From contig NZ_NIHC01000001.1 in assembly GCF_002806945.1 (NCBI RefSeq), forward strand, positions 310,001 to 374,000: a DNA stretch of 64,000 bases. The letters are read 5' to 3'. This DNA is from Marinobacter salexigens. Its GTDB lineage: Bacteria > Pseudomonadota > Gammaproteobacteria > Pseudomonadales > Oleiphilaceae. The position numbers were made by a program, and so were the translations under genes. The stretch's first letter is position 1, and every line of letters starts with the position of its first letter. The notes beneath the pieces are model-generated. The model did no database searches. It had not been told where the DNA came from and saw only the letters and a program-made list of their open reading frames with translations. Positions 53,482 through 62,275 of the stretch are shown here, in pieces.

Positions 53482-54616
53482 GCCGGATTTGTTTGGCAAT
53501 CAATTCTTTCATGATTTCGGTGGTTCCGCCGCCAATCGACAGGATTTTGGTGTCCCGGTACAGCCTGTCCACCACGGATTCCCGCATGAAACCCATGCCG
53601 CCGAACAGTTGGACAGCCTCGCGAGTGACTTTTTCGCAGACATCCACAGAGAAGTTTTTCGCCATGGCGATCTGTTTGATCGGATTTTTGCCGGCTTGCA
53701 TTAATGCCGCGCAGCGGTAGGTATATTCACGAGCCACGTCAATTTGGGTGGCCATGTCGACCAGCTTGTGGCGAGTCACCTGGAAACCGGAAACCGGGCG
53801 GCCGAATGCCTGGCGTTGTTTTACGTAATCCATGGCTGCTTCATATGCTAGCTGTGCCGTCATGTAGGCCATGATGGACAGGCTCAGGCGCTCAGCGAGG
53901 AAGTTGCTCATGATGGCAATGAAGCCGGCGTTCTCTGCCCCGATCAGGCGGTCTGCAGGCACTCGGCAGTCTTCAAAGAAAAGTTCAGCGGTGTCACTGG
54001 CCCACCAGCCCATTTTTTTGAGTTTGTTGCCATTGGAGAAGCCGGGCATATCGCGGTCGATCAGCAGCAGGCTGATGCCGGCGTGGCCCTCGCCACCGGT
54101 GCGCACGGCTACCGTGAAATGGTCGGCCCGGGTGCCGCTGGTGATAAAGGTTTTACTGCCGTTCACTATGTAGTGGTCACCGTCTCTTACAGCACGGGTT
54201 TTCAGGTTGGCTACGTCGGAACCTCCGCCCGGCTCAGTGATCGCCAGCGCAGAAATTTTATCGCCACTCAAAACTGAGGGGACGATCTGCTCCCGGATTT
54301 CTTTTTTGGCCCACTTGGCAACGGGTGGCAAGCCAATGTCGAGGGAGCCAATGCTGGCAACAAAGCCGCCCGATGTTGAGCGCATCAGCTCTTCAGAAAC
54401 AGCTACTTTCAGGAAAATGTCCCCTTCACCCACGCCGCCAAAAGCCTCAGGAAAACCAATACCCAGCAAGCCAGCATCTCCGGCTTTTTTGTAGATCTCG
54501 CGGGGAAATTCGCCGGCTTCTTCCCACTCATCGATATTAGGAAGAACATGCGTTGAAATGAATTTGCGCGCGCTCATGCGTGCCTGTTCATGGGTTTCAT
54601 TGAAGTAGCTGGACAC
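53477..54616 (-). CDS. Acyl-CoA dehydrogenase
   Basis: 379 residues from a GTG at 54616 with AGAGG nine bases upstream. Three-domain ACAD: helical N-terminus (ARKFISTHVLPNIDEWEEAGEFPREIYKKAGDAGLLG), beta domain (ALAITEPGGGSDVANLKTRA, GSKTFITSGTRADHF) and C-terminal helical domain (KQRQAFGRPVSGFQVTRHKL, QLFGGMGFMRES). The usual catalytic Glu near the C-terminus is Gly here (SIGGGTTEI for YEGT). As in isovaleryl- and long-chain-type enzymes, a Glu in FLAERLSL (E242) probably serves as base. The substrate is therefore likely branched or long. Monocistronic. Confidence 0.9.
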   Translation of the reverse strand: MSSYFNETHEQARMSARKFISTHVLPNIDEWEEAGEFPREIYKKAGDAGLLGIGFPEAFGGVGEGDIFLKVAVSEELMRSTSGGFVASIGSLDIGLPPVAKWAKKEIREQIVPSVLSGDKISALAITEPGGGSDVANLKTRAVRDGDHYIVNGSKTFITSGTRADHFTVAVRTGGEGHAGISLLLIDRDMPGFSNGNKLKKMGWWASDTAELFFEDCRVPADRLIGAENAGFIAIMSNFLAERLSLSIMAYMTAQLAYEAAMDYVKQRQAFGRPVSGFQVTRHKLVDMATQIDVAREYTYRCAALMQAGKNPIKQIAMAKNFSVDVCEKVTREAVQLFGGMGFMRESVVDRLYRDTKILSIGGGTTEIMKELIAKQIRL

Positions 54617-54707
54617 GTTGGAACACCTCTGTATTTGTAATTGGCAGGCCATAGTGTCACGCAAATCCAGCTGCCAAGCAAGCGCTTGGTTTGGTGTGCG
54701 GCAGGCG

Positions 54708-54734
54708 TAAAAAAACTGGCATGTAGCGCCAGTT
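54708..54734 (-). terminator. Rho-independent terminator after rpiA
   Basis: AACTGGC (54714-54720) and GCCAGTT (54728-54734) pair around 7 bases. On the minus strand T7 follows. Confidence 0.88.
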
Positions 54735-54750
54735 CTTTTGTGGGGGCGGG

Positions 54751-55431
54751 TCAGGTGCCTTTGCGAGGAATGCTCTCAACCCCGGTACTGGTTCCAAGCA
54801 GCAAAAGATCCGCTGGCCGGCGGGCAAACAGGCCATTGGTGACAACACCTACGATATTGTTCAGCCGCTCCTCAGCCATAATCGGGCGAGAAAGGTCCAT
54901 GTTGTAGATGTCCAGAATGATGTTGCCGTTGTCGGTGGTGAAGCCATCCCGGTACACCGGGTCGCCGCCGAGTTTGACGATCTCGCGGCCAACATGGCTG
55001 CGTGCCATGGGAATAACTTCGATCGGCAGTGGGAAGTCGCCCAGTATGTCCACTTTTTTGGATTCGTCTGCAATACAGATAAAGGTTTTGGCAACTTCTG
55101 CAACGATTTTTTCGCGGGTCAGGGCGCCACCGCCGCCTTTGATAAGCTCAAGGTTTTCGTTTGTTTCGTCGGCGCCATCTACATAGAATTCCAGCTCGCC
55201 GGCGCTGTTCAGGTCATACACAGGTATGCCGTGGCTTTTCAGACGTTCTGCTGTCGCTTCCGAACTGGCTACAGCACCGTCGAATTCGTTTCTCAGGTCT
55301 GCGAGCATGTCGATAAAGAAGTTGGCGGTGCTTCCTGTGCCTACGCCAATAATACTGTCACGCTCCAGACGCGGTGCGATGTAATCTACGGCCGCTTTGG
55401 CAACGGCTTTTTTGAGTTCGTCCTGGGTCAT
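54751..55431 (-). CDS. rpiA: Ribose-5-phosphate isomerase A
   Basis: 226 residues. [18 protein letters not shown] opening, [47 protein letters not shown] (active-site segment), and [10 protein letters not shown]. It interconverts ribose 5-phosphate and ribulose 5-phosphate. Divergent from ilvA, as in Pseudomonas. The ATG at 55431 has GGAG upstream; longer frames are unsupported. Confidence 0.96.
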   Translation of the reverse strand: MTQDELKKAVAKAAVDYIAPRLERDSIIGVGTGSTANFFIDMLADLRNEFDGAVASSEATAERLKSHGIPVYDLNSAGELEFYVDGADETNENLELIKGGGGALTREKIVAEVAKTFICIADESKKVDILGDFPLPIEVIPMARSHVGREIVKLGGDPVYRDGFTTDNGNIILDIYNMDLSRPIMAEERLNNIVGVVTNGLFARRPADLLLLGTSTGVESIPRKGT

Positions 55432-55566
55432 TAGGCGCTCCGGGTGCAAATCGTGTGAGTTCAGGGCCATTATAGCGCTTAAGAGCCGTCTGCTTATAGA
55501 CGACAGCCGTGCAAACTTCCTACACTGTGGGTTTTCCCCGACCAATCATCAGCAACCGGAACTATC

Positions 55567-57102
55567 ATGCCGCAACGCTACATCAAGAAGATTCTCGATG
55601 CGCGCGTCTATGACGTGGCCATCGAAACGCCCCTCACTGAAGCCCGTAGTCTTTCCAAACGCTTTGGCAACAATATTATGCTCAAGCGGGAAGACCTTCA
55701 GCCGGTGTTTTCTTTCAAGATTCGCGGTGCGTACAACCGGATTGCCCAGTTGTCTGACGAGCAGAAATCGAAAGGTGTTATCTGTGCGTCTGCAGGAAAT
55801 CATGCGCAGGGCGTGGCGCTGGCGGCCAAGAAGCTGGGCATCAAGGCGGTAATCGTGATGCCACAGACCACGCCGGAGATCAAAGTGCGCTCAGTGCGGG
55901 ACAACGGAGCGCGGGTGGTGCTCAAGGGCGATGCCTTTGATGAGGCCGCGGCCCATGCCCAGGGGCTGGTTGAAAAACATGGCTACACCTATATCCCGCC
56001 CTACGACGACCCTGATGTGATTGCCGGGCAGGGCACGGTCGCCATGGAAATGCTCTGGCAGTTCAGCAAGCCTATTCATGCGGTATTTATCTGTGTAGGT
56101 GGTGGTGGACTGATTGCCGGTATGGCTGCGTATATCAAGTACCTGCGCCCGGAAATCAAGGTGATTGGTGTGGAGCCGGAAGATTCGAATTGCCTGCAAG
56201 CCGCCATGAAGGCTGGCAAGCGTGTGGTGCTGGATGAAGTGGGTATTTTTGCGGACGGTGTTGCCGTTAAACAGATCGGAAAACACCCCTGGGAAATCTG
56301 CAAGGATCACGTGGATGAAGTTATCACGGTTTCCACTGATGAGATCTGCGCCGCCATCAAGGACATTTTTGAAGATACCCGCTCAATCTCTGAGCCTGCG
56401 GGTGCGCTGGGTGTTGCAGGAATCAAGAAATACATTGAGCGTGAACAGATTGAAGATGAAAACCTGATCGCCACCCTGAGTGGTGCCAATATGAACTTCG
56501 ATCGTCTGCGCTATATTTCCGAGCGCACGGAAATCGGTGAAAAGCGTGAGGCTATCCTTGCAGTCACCATTCCTGAGAAGCCGGGTGCCTTCAAAACCTT
56601 TATCAACTCACTGCACAAGCGCAGCATCACGGAATTCAATTACCGCTATGCAGATACCAGTCAAGCCACCATCTTTGTGGGTATCCAGATACAGGCAGGC
56701 GGTTTGGGGCGGGATGAGTTGGTGCAGGATCTTCGGGAAAACGGCTATTCCGTGGTTGATCTTACCGACAGCGATATGGCCAAGCAGCATATCCGCCACA
56801 TGGTAGGTGGTCACGCGCCGATCATTACAAACGAAAAAGTGTTTCAGTTCGAGTTTCCTGAGCGCCCGGGGGCTTTGCTGAAGCTGCTGATGTCGCTGGG
56901 CACGCGCTGGAATATATCCATGTTCCACTACCGCAACCATGGCGCGGCCTACAGCCGGGTGCTGTTGGGTGCTCAGGTAGACGATGATGAAGTAAAAGAC
57001 TTTGAAGCAATGTTGGAGAAAGTGGGCTTCCGTTACGAAAATATGACGGATAATGAAGCTTATCAGTTGTTTTTGGGGGCGGGTAACGGCAACGCCTCCT
57101 GA
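55567..57102 (+). CDS. ilvA: Biosynthetic threonine ammonia-lyase
   Basis: 511 residues. PLP-dependent fold type II catalytic domain (about 1-325) with the Schiff-base lysine in FSFKIRGAYNR, CASAGNHAQGVAL and GGGGLIAGMAAYIK, then two ACT-like regulatory domains (about 335-415 and 430-505). Length and two ACT units match the isoleucine-inhibited E. coli-type enzyme. First step of isoleucine synthesis. Confidence 0.96.
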   Translation: MPQRYIKKILDARVYDVAIETPLTEARSLSKRFGNNIMLKREDLQPVFSFKIRGAYNRIAQLSDEQKSKGVICASAGNHAQGVALAAKKLGIKAVIVMPQTTPEIKVRSVRDNGARVVLKGDAFDEAAAHAQGLVEKHGYTYIPPYDDPDVIAGQGTVAMEMLWQFSKPIHAVFICVGGGGLIAGMAAYIKYLRPEIKVIGVEPEDSNCLQAAMKAGKRVVLDEVGIFADGVAVKQIGKHPWEICKDHVDEVITVSTDEICAAIKDIFEDTRSISEPAGALGVAGIKKYIEREQIEDENLIATLSGANMNFDRLRYISERTEIGEKREAILAVTIPEKPGAFKTFINSLHKRSITEFNYRYADTSQATIFVGIQIQAGGLGRDELVQDLRENGYSVVDLTDSDMAKQHIRHMVGGHAPIITNEKVFQFEFPERPGALLKLLMSLGTRWNISMFHYRNHGAAYSRVLLGAQVDDDEVKDFEAMLEKVGFRYENMTDNEAYQLFLGAGNGNAS

Positions 57103-57110
57103 GTCAGCCT

Positions 57111-57140
57111 GCCAGTCCGAGGGATAACCTCCGGACTGGC
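57111..57140 (+). terminator. Hairpin after ilvA
   Basis: GCCAGTCCG (57111-57119) and CGGACTGGC (57132-57140) pair perfectly, 8 bases after the ilvA stop. No T run follows, so termination is uncertain. Confidence 0.5.
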
Positions 57141-57233
57141 ATCCCGCCATAGTTAGTATGCTTCCGCATTTCTTACTGAACGGTAACCTGTTAAAAATTG
57201 TAAAATGCCAGATGCGTGTTAATCTTTCGTCGA

Positions 57234-57251
57234 ATTCTTGAAAACAAGAAT
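57234..57251. promoter_or_regulatory. Inverted repeat upstream of a small membrane-protein gene
   Basis: ATTCTTG (57234-57240) and CAAGAAT (57245-57251) are perfect arms around AAAA, about 55 bases before the small gene at 57304. Possible operator; no regulator can be assigned. Confidence 0.35.
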
Positions 57252-57303
57252 AGCTAGCTGATTTTCTGAAGAATTAACCATATCTGGAACAGGAATGCGT
57301 GTC

Positions 57304-57474
57304 ATGGGTGGTAAGCCTGATGTTATCCGGGCCATTGTGCTGGCTTTTGCTGTCGGCCTCGTAATCACAGGGTTTACCTCGCTTCAGGCATCTGAAAGCA
57401 GGCCTGCATCCATATCAGCAAATTCCGCTGCACCAGTCTCCGCCTATGCAGCCAGACCGTCGCTGACAAAGTAA
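57304..57474 (+). CDS. 56-residue small membrane or secreted protein
   Basis: An ATG at 57304 with AGGA nine bases upstream opens a 56-codon frame to TAA at 57472-57474. It has a short polar start (MGGKPDVIR), one strong hydrophobic helix (AIVLAFAVGLVITGF) and a Ser/Ala/Pro-rich tail ending in Lys (ARPSLTK). It would be a single-pass protein or a secreted peptide with a poorly defined cleavage site. It lies between ilvA and the convergent fthC, 13 bases before the fthC stop. No family recognised. Support: start signal, composition, and that the frame fills an otherwise empty gap. Confidence 0.5.
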   Translation: MGGKPDVIRAIVLAFAVGLVITGFTSLQASESRPASISANSAAPVSAYAARPSLTK

Positions 57475-57487
57475 GGTTTTTCCCGGA

Positions 57488-58120
57488 TTATTTTACCTGG
57501 TACACCTGCTTGTCTGTCACCACGCTGTGTAGTGGTACATCCCAGGGTTCAATCGGCAACTCGTCCACCTTCTGGAAGTCGTGAGCCAGGCCAATAAGCT
57601 TGGGTGCCAGTCTGGGGCGCAAACGGCTGAACGCGAAAGTGCGGTCGTAGAACCCGCCCCCCATTCCCAGTCTCCCGCCGTTCCTGTCAAACCCCACCAG
57701 TGGAAACAGCACTGCATCCAGTGCCCAAGCCGGCCGCCTGAGCCCTTTGCTGAATGCTGGTTCGGGGATGCCGTAACGGTTCGCAGTGAGTTCAACGCCA
57801 TCGTAATACGGGCTGAAAACCAGCCTGCCCGAGTGAATCGGGTGCAGCACCGGTAGATAAAACTGAATGCCTTTGTTCCGGGCCATAGTCATATATGGAT
57901 GCGGGTCGATCTCGCCATCGTTAGGTAGATAAATAGCTATGTGCCTGGCCCGGTGCAAATCCGGATTTTTCAGAAGATTAAGAGCGAGGGAGGCAGAGGC
58001 TTGTTCCTGTTCCCTGAGTGACAGAGAGCACCTGCGCTGGCGTAATTGCTTTCGCAGTTCGCTGCGGGATATGGGAGGTAAGCCGGATACGGAAGGGTGT
58101 GAGTCGGAATTCTGGCTCAA
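57488..58120 (-). CDS. fthC: 5-formyltetrahydrofolate cyclo-ligase
   Basis: About 210 residues. ISRSELRKQLRQRRCSLSLREQEQAS, HIAIYLPNDGEIDPHPYM, PLVGFDRNGGRLGMGGGFYDRTF and a C-terminal LPIEPWDVPLHSVVTD are family motifs (ATP and folate sites). It converts 5-formyl-THF to methenyl-THF. The frame stays open upstream to 58168, but that part lies inside the 6S RNA. I place the start at the TTG at 58120, just after the RNA's 3' end, with GGGAAG upstream. As in E. coli, the gene is probably cotranscribed with ssrS. Confidence 0.85.
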   Translation of the reverse strand: MSQNSDSHPSVSGLPPISRSELRKQLRQRRCSLSLREQEQASASLALNLLKNPDLHRARHIAIYLPNDGEIDPHPYMTMARNKGIQFYLPVLHPIHSGRLVFSPYYDGVELTANRYGIPEPAFSKGLRRPAWALDAVLFPLVGFDRNGGRLGMGGGFYDRTFAFSRLRPRLAPKLIGLAHDFQKVDELPIEPWDVPLHSVVTDKQVYQVK

Positions 58121-58124
58121 AATA

Positions 58125-58303
58125 AAGCTTCCCGAGCTGCCGTTATCGGATGTAGCCCTTGAACCCAAAGTTCAAGGTCGGTAGCCGCTGTGACATATTA
58201 GGCTTTCCCCTTGCGGGGACGTGCACACAATGCCCTGAAGTGGCCACCTGGGTAAAGCGCATCGGCTCGAGGACGAATCCGACTTGCGAACAGCCCAGGA
58301 AGT
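58125..58303 (-). ncRNA. ssrS: 6S RNA
   Basis: About 179 nt, between zapA and fthC, the standard ssrS position. Read on the minus strand it starts a few bases after a TATAAT. It shows the 6S signatures TGTTCGCAAG and GAGCCGATG in the 5' half, and CCTTGAAC, GGGTTCAAGG and GGCAGCTCGGGAAG in the 3' half. The 5' CTTCCTGGGCTGTT can pair with the 3' AACGGCAGCTCGGGAAG as the closing stem. 6S RNA binds the sigma-70 holoenzyme and down-regulates many promoters in stationary phase. The ends are estimated to within about 5 bases. Confidence 0.9.
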
Positions 58304-58309
58304 GATTCC

Positions 58310-58340
58310 ATTATAGGGCCAGATGCGGGGTGAATTGCAA
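58310..58340 (-). promoter_or_regulatory. Promoter of 6S RNA
   Basis: On the minus strand TTGCAA (58335-58340) and a perfect TATAAT (58310-58315) are separated by 19 bases. The predicted start is near 58303, matching the 5' end of the conserved RNA. Confidence 0.7.
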
Positions 58341-58365
58341 CACCTATAGGGGAAACTACAGAAAA

Positions 58366-58662
58366 TCAGTGGTTTGACTGTTCCCCGAGGGCGTTTTCCA
58401 GCTTGTTGTCCATGGCTTTTAGGAGTGTGCTGGTGGCTTCGGACATGGTGTTCCGCTCGAGCAGTTCGTGGGTCATATTCAGAGCGGCCATCACCGCAAT
58501 ACGTTCGGTTCCAAACACCTTGCCGCTGGCACGAATTTCTCGCATTTTATTGTCCAGGTGAGTGGCTGCCCGAATAAGAGCATCCTGTTCCTCCGCAGGG
58601 CAGGCGACCAGGTATTCTTTGTCGAGAATTTTCACCTCAACGGTGGTGGATTGCTTAGACAT
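58366..58662 (-). CDS. zapA: Cell division protein ZapA
   Basis: 98 residues. VEVKILDKEYLVACPAEEQDALIRAATHLDNKMREI followed by FGTERIAVMAALNMTHELL is the ZapA domain, with a C-terminal coiled coil. ZapA bundles FtsZ filaments. Its ATG overlaps the stop of the upstream coiled-coil gene (TGATG). ssrS follows. Confidence 0.94.
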   Translation of the reverse strand: MSKQSTTVEVKILDKEYLVACPAEEQDALIRAATHLDNKMREIRASGKVFGTERIAVMAALNMTHELLERNTMSEATSTLLKAMDNKLENALGEQSNH

Positions 58663-58868
58663 CAGTGGTGCTCCAGCGCCCGAAGGCGGCCGATCATGGC
58701 TTCGATCTTGTTTTTAGCAAGATCATTTTTTTGCAAAAGCTGGGCCCGTTCCCGGTTCCAGTCATCCTGCAACTGCCTCAGGCCTGCGTTGGTCTGCTCC
58801 AGTTTTTGGCAGTGTTCGATCAGCTTGTCCAGCTTGTCCGCTAATGCTTGTACTTCGGACTGTTCCAT
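58662..58868 (-). CDS. ZapB-like small coiled-coil protein (TIGR02449 type)
   Basis: 68 residues, essentially one continuous coiled coil (VQALADKLDKLIEHCQKLEQTNAGLRQL then WNRERAQLLQKNDLAKNKIEAMIGRLRALEH). Short coiled-coil proteins of this kind sit directly upstream of zapA in Pseudomonas-type genomes and are annotated as TIGR02449 or ZapB-like. Coupling to zapA by TGATG supports a role at the division ring. Confidence 0.88.
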   Translation of the reverse strand: MEQSEVQALADKLDKLIEHCQKLEQTNAGLRQLQDDWNRERAQLLQKNDLAKNKIEAMIGRLRALEHH

Positions 58869-59059
58869 GACGTGCCCAGCATAAGTTGATGTTATTGCGA
58901 CTTACTATAAGTGTGTGTGAGATAACGGTCAATTTACAGGCGTGTTATAAGTTGCAAGTCGGTGTTTCTTGCACTTGGCGCACCAACCTGCGAGTGCCTT
59001 GAAGACGCCTGAATGCTAGAATGAATGCCTCATTCCACAACACAGGATTGTCTTGCTTC

Positions 59060-59659
59060 ATGTCAGAGACAGACACTGCCAGCACGGGCTACGCTGCTGA
59101 ATTTGAGCGCTGGGCGAATGTTTTTACAGCCCACAAAGCGTTCAGTCATCCTTCGGAACTGCATGGGGCACTATGCGGCCGCTTGGCTACCGGATCCCGC
59201 ATTGAGGAAGATGAATGGCTGGCCATGGTATGTGAGCACATGGGGCTGCCCGAAAGCTCCGCTGAGGAGGATGAAAGTCTTGCAGGCTTCATGAACGAAG
59301 CCTACAAACAAACATTGGAGTTTTTGAAGGCGGCTGACATGAGCTTTCACCCTCTGTTGCCAGACGATGACTATGCCATCGACCAACGCCTGGAAGCCCT
59401 TGTGGCCTGGGTGCGCGGTTTTCTTGAGGGCATGGCCTTGTCTGCCGGCGAGTCGCTGGGAGACGCACCGGAGGAAATCCGGGAACTCATCGAGGATATG
59501 GTAGCCATAAGTCAGGTTTCTGAAGACCAGGATTCGGATGAGGAAAGCGAGCAGCAACTGGTGGAAATAACCGAGTACATCCGGCTCGGGGCCCTGGCTG
59601 TGTTCACCGAATTCAATCCGCCGGAAAAGCCGGCATCAGAAGCACCAACACTGCACTGA
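59060..59659 (+). CDS. ygfB: UPF0149/YgfB family protein
   Basis: 199 residues. EFERWANVFTAHKAFSHPSELHGALCGRLATG, LEALVAWVRGFLEGMALS and LVEITEYIRLGALAVFTEF are typical of the acidic, all-helical YgfB family. It heads the ygfB-pepP-ubiH-ubiI order found in E. coli and Pseudomonas. In P. aeruginosa a homologue affects beta-lactam resistance through ampDh3 regulation. The ATG at 59060 fits family starts; an ATG at 59021 would add 13 residues. Confidence 0.9.
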   Translation: MSETDTASTGYAAEFERWANVFTAHKAFSHPSELHGALCGRLATGSRIEEDEWLAMVCEHMGLPESSAEEDESLAGFMNEAYKQTLEFLKAADMSFHPLLPDDDYAIDQRLEALVAWVRGFLEGMALSAGESLGDAPEEIRELIEDMVAISQVSEDQDSDEESEQQLVEITEYIRLGALAVFTEFNPPEKPASEAPTLH

Positions 59660-59685
59660 GAATCTTACACACTGCGGGAGAACCC

Positions 59686-61005
59686 ATGTCGTCCATTATA
59701 CCCGTCAAGGAATTCGCCGAGCGCCGTCGCAAACTGATGGAGCGTATGGCGCCAGACAGCATTGCCATTATTCCGGCCGCACCGGAGCGTGTTCGTAATC
59801 GGGATGTGTTGCACCCGTTTCGTCAGGACAGCGATTTTCAGTACCTGACCGGTTTCGGTGAACCCGAGGCCGTACTGGCGCTGATTCCCGGCCGTGAACA
59901 CGGCGAGTCGGTGCTCTTTTGCAAAGAGAGGAATCCTGAAAAAGAACTGTGGGATGGTTTTCTTGTGGGTCCCGAAGGTGCGATTGAGCGCTACGGACTG
60001 GACGATGCTTTCCCGGTGGCTGATATTGACGACATACTGCCCGGCATGATCGAAGGCCGCAGTCGGGTGTACTACCCGCTAGGCAAAGATCAGGGGTTTG
60101 ATACCCGGGTAATGGACTGGGTCAAGGTGATCCGCAGCAAGGTTAAAAGCGGTGCCCATCCGCCCGGTGAGTTTGTGGCGCTGGAGCATCTTTTGCACGA
60201 CCTTCGGCTTTTCAAAAGCGCCAACGAAATCAAGGCCATGGCCAAGGCCGGGCAGATCAGCGCAGAAGCCCACCGCCGTGCCATGAAGCGTGCCCGCAAG
60301 GGTGGTTACGAATACAATCTTGAGGCTGAGCTGATTCATACGTTTATGGATAACGGCGCCCGATCCACGGCCTATCCCTCCATCGTTGGTGCGGGAGCCA
60401 ACGGCTGTATTTTGCATTACATCGAAAACACCGCCCCTCTGAAAGATGGCGACCTGGTGCTGATCGATGCGGGCTGTGAGGTTGAATGTTATGCCTCTGA
60501 CATTACCCGCACCTTCCCGGTCAGCGGCAAGTTCAGCCCGGAGCAGCGGGCAGTTTACGAGGTGGTGCTGGAAGCGCAACACGCTGCCATCGACGCGGTC
60601 CGCCCCGGCAATCACTGGAATCATCCCCACGAAGCGGCTTTGAGAGTATTGACCGGCGGTCTGATCGATTTGGGCATATTGTCTGGCACCGTTGACGATG
60701 CCATTGCCAGCGAAGCCTACAAACCCTTTTTTATGCACCGCACCGGCCACTGGCTGGGCCTGGATGTGCACGACGTGGGTGACTATAAAATCGGCGATGC
60801 CTGGCGGTTGCTTGAGCCGGGCATGGCGCTGACGGTTGAGCCAGGCTTGTACATAGCGCCGGAAAACACCGAGGTGGAGGAAAAGTGGCATGGCATTGGT
60901 ATTCGTATCGAAGACGATGTGGTGGTCACCAAAGATGGTTGCCGGGTGCTAACGAGCGGCGTGCCCAAGACTGTTGATGAAATCGAAGCCCTGATGGCGG
61001 AATGA
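59686..61005 (+). CDS. pepP: Xaa-Pro aminopeptidase II
   Basis: 439 residues. N-terminal aminopeptidase P domain (EFAERRRKLMERMAPDSIAIIPAAP, RQDSDFQYLTGFGEPEAVLAL) and a pita-bread metallopeptidase domain. The dimetal ligands are in LVLIDAGCEVECYASDITRTFPV (two Asp), HRTGHWLGLDVHD (His), TVEPGLYI (Glu) and GIRIEDDVVV (Glu). It removes N-terminal residues before proline. GGGAG precedes the ATG; ubiH follows after 4 bases. Confidence 0.95.
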   Translation: MSSIIPVKEFAERRRKLMERMAPDSIAIIPAAPERVRNRDVLHPFRQDSDFQYLTGFGEPEAVLALIPGREHGESVLFCKERNPEKELWDGFLVGPEGAIERYGLDDAFPVADIDDILPGMIEGRSRVYYPLGKDQGFDTRVMDWVKVIRSKVKSGAHPPGEFVALEHLLHDLRLFKSANEIKAMAKAGQISAEAHRRAMKRARKGGYEYNLEAELIHTFMDNGARSTAYPSIVGAGANGCILHYIENTAPLKDGDLVLIDAGCEVECYASDITRTFPVSGKFSPEQRAVYEVVLEAQHAAIDAVRPGNHWNHPHEAALRVLTGGLIDLGILSGTVDDAIASEAYKPFFMHRTGHWLGLDVHDVGDYKIGDAWRLLEPGMALTVEPGLYIAPENTEVEEKWHGIGIRIEDDVVVTKDGCRVLTSGVPKTVDEIEALMAE

Positions 61006-61009
61006 GTCT

Positions 61010-62275
61010 GTGAAACACACTGATACCGATGTGGTCATTGCTGGTGGGGGATTGGCGGGAGCTACGCTTGCGCTTGCGCTTGCAAGGGTGTCGCCAGCCT
61101 TGCGGGTTACTGTGGTCGAGGCTTTTCCGCTGGCGGCAGATGCCTTGCCTGACTCGTACCAGCCCAGCTATGACGCCCGCTCTACAGCCTTAGCTTGGGG
61201 TTCCCGGCTGATCTTTGAAGAGCTCGGGCTGTGGCAACGGATATCAGAGCATGCCACGCCCATTCAGCGTATCCATGTGTCCGACCGGGGACGTTTCGGC
61301 GCCACCCGCCTGAATGCCAGCGAATACGAGCAGCAAGCCTTGGGCTATGTGGTGGATAACCGCTGGTTGGGGCTGTGCTTGATGAGGGAGTTGCTTGAAG
61401 CCGATATTCAGTGGCAGGCGCCTGCCGAAGTCATTGGTATGACACCGCTGGAGCAGGGCGTAAGCGTTAGCTTGAAGACCGGTGATGCGATAACCGCCTT
61501 AACGGCACAATGCCTGATTGTTGCAGATGGTGGCCGCTCCGGGTTGAGGGAAAAACTGGGCTTTCAGCCAAGCCATCGCGGCTATAACCAGAACGCGCTG
61601 GTTGCCAACGTAACCACCAGCGACAGTCACCAATTCACCGCATTTGAGCGTTTTACCGGAACCGGGCCCATGGCACTCTTGCCCCACGGATCAGCTTCCC
61701 GTGCAGGGCATCAATCCGCACTTATCTGGACGTTGAGCGATCAAGAACTCGAAGAGTTCCTGGTCATGCCCCAGGATGAAAAGTGCCAGCGGCTCCAGGA
61801 GCGCTTTGGTTGGCGCCTGGGTCGGTTTGATCGCATAGGTGAATGCAGTCATTACCCTCTGACCCTGACCACAGTAAGCGAGCCCGTAAGGCCGGGTGTC
61901 GCGCTTGTGGGTAATGCTGCCCACGCTTTGCATCCGGTAGCCGGGCAGGGCTTTAATCTTGCTTTGCGGGGGCTGATGACGCTGGTAGAACAGTTTCGGC
62001 TGGCGCAAGAACAAGATTTGTCGCCCGGGGATTTGCAGGTTTTACGTCGCTACCACGAACTGCACCGCCCGGACTGGCAGCAAACTGTGCAGTTCTCGGA
62101 TTCTCTGATCCGTATTTTTGGTCATCCACTTGCACCAGTGGCTGCAGCGCGGGACGCCGGTTTGGTAGGCCTGGATTTGTTGCCCGGAGCCAAGCGTCTG
62201 TTTGCGCGCAAGGCTATGGGCACAGGTGGGCGTCGTGCCGTTATAAACCGTCCAACGGCGAGCGAGAAGAAATGA
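61010..62275 (+). CDS. ubiH: 2-octaprenyl-6-methoxyphenyl hydroxylase
   Basis: 421 residues from a GTG. FAD motif VVIAGGGLAGATLALALARV, the mid-domain IVADGGRSGLREKLGF, and VGNAAHALHPVAGQGFNLALRG with the flavin-binding GD/GN motif. It is a flavin monooxygenase of ubiquinone synthesis that hydroxylates the ring at C1. The stop overlaps the next ATG (ATGA). Position directly after pepP is conserved. Confidence 0.93.
   Translation: MKHTDTDVVIAGGGLAGATLALALARVSPALRVTVVEAFPLAADALPDSYQPSYDARSTALAWGSRLIFEELGLWQRISEHATPIQRIHVSDRGRFGATRLNASEYEQQALGYVVDNRWLGLCLMRELLEADIQWQAPAEVIGMTPLEQGVSVSLKTGDAITALTAQCLIVADGGRSGLREKLGFQPSHRGYNQNALVANVTTSDSHQFTAFERFTGTGPMALLPHGSASRAGHQSALIWTLSDQELEEFLVMPQDEKCQRLQERFGWRLGRFDRIGECSHYPLTLTTVSEPVRPGVALVGNAAHALHPVAGQGFNLALRGLMTLVEQFRLAQEQDLSPGDLQVLRRYHELHRPDWQQTVQFSDSLIRIFGHPLAPVAAARDAGLVGLDLLPGAKRLFARKAMGTGGRRAVINRPTASEKK

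Noticed and set aside
58121..58168. Upstream extension of fthC
   Set aside because: These bases form the 3' part of 6S RNA and the extension does not look like the family N-terminus.
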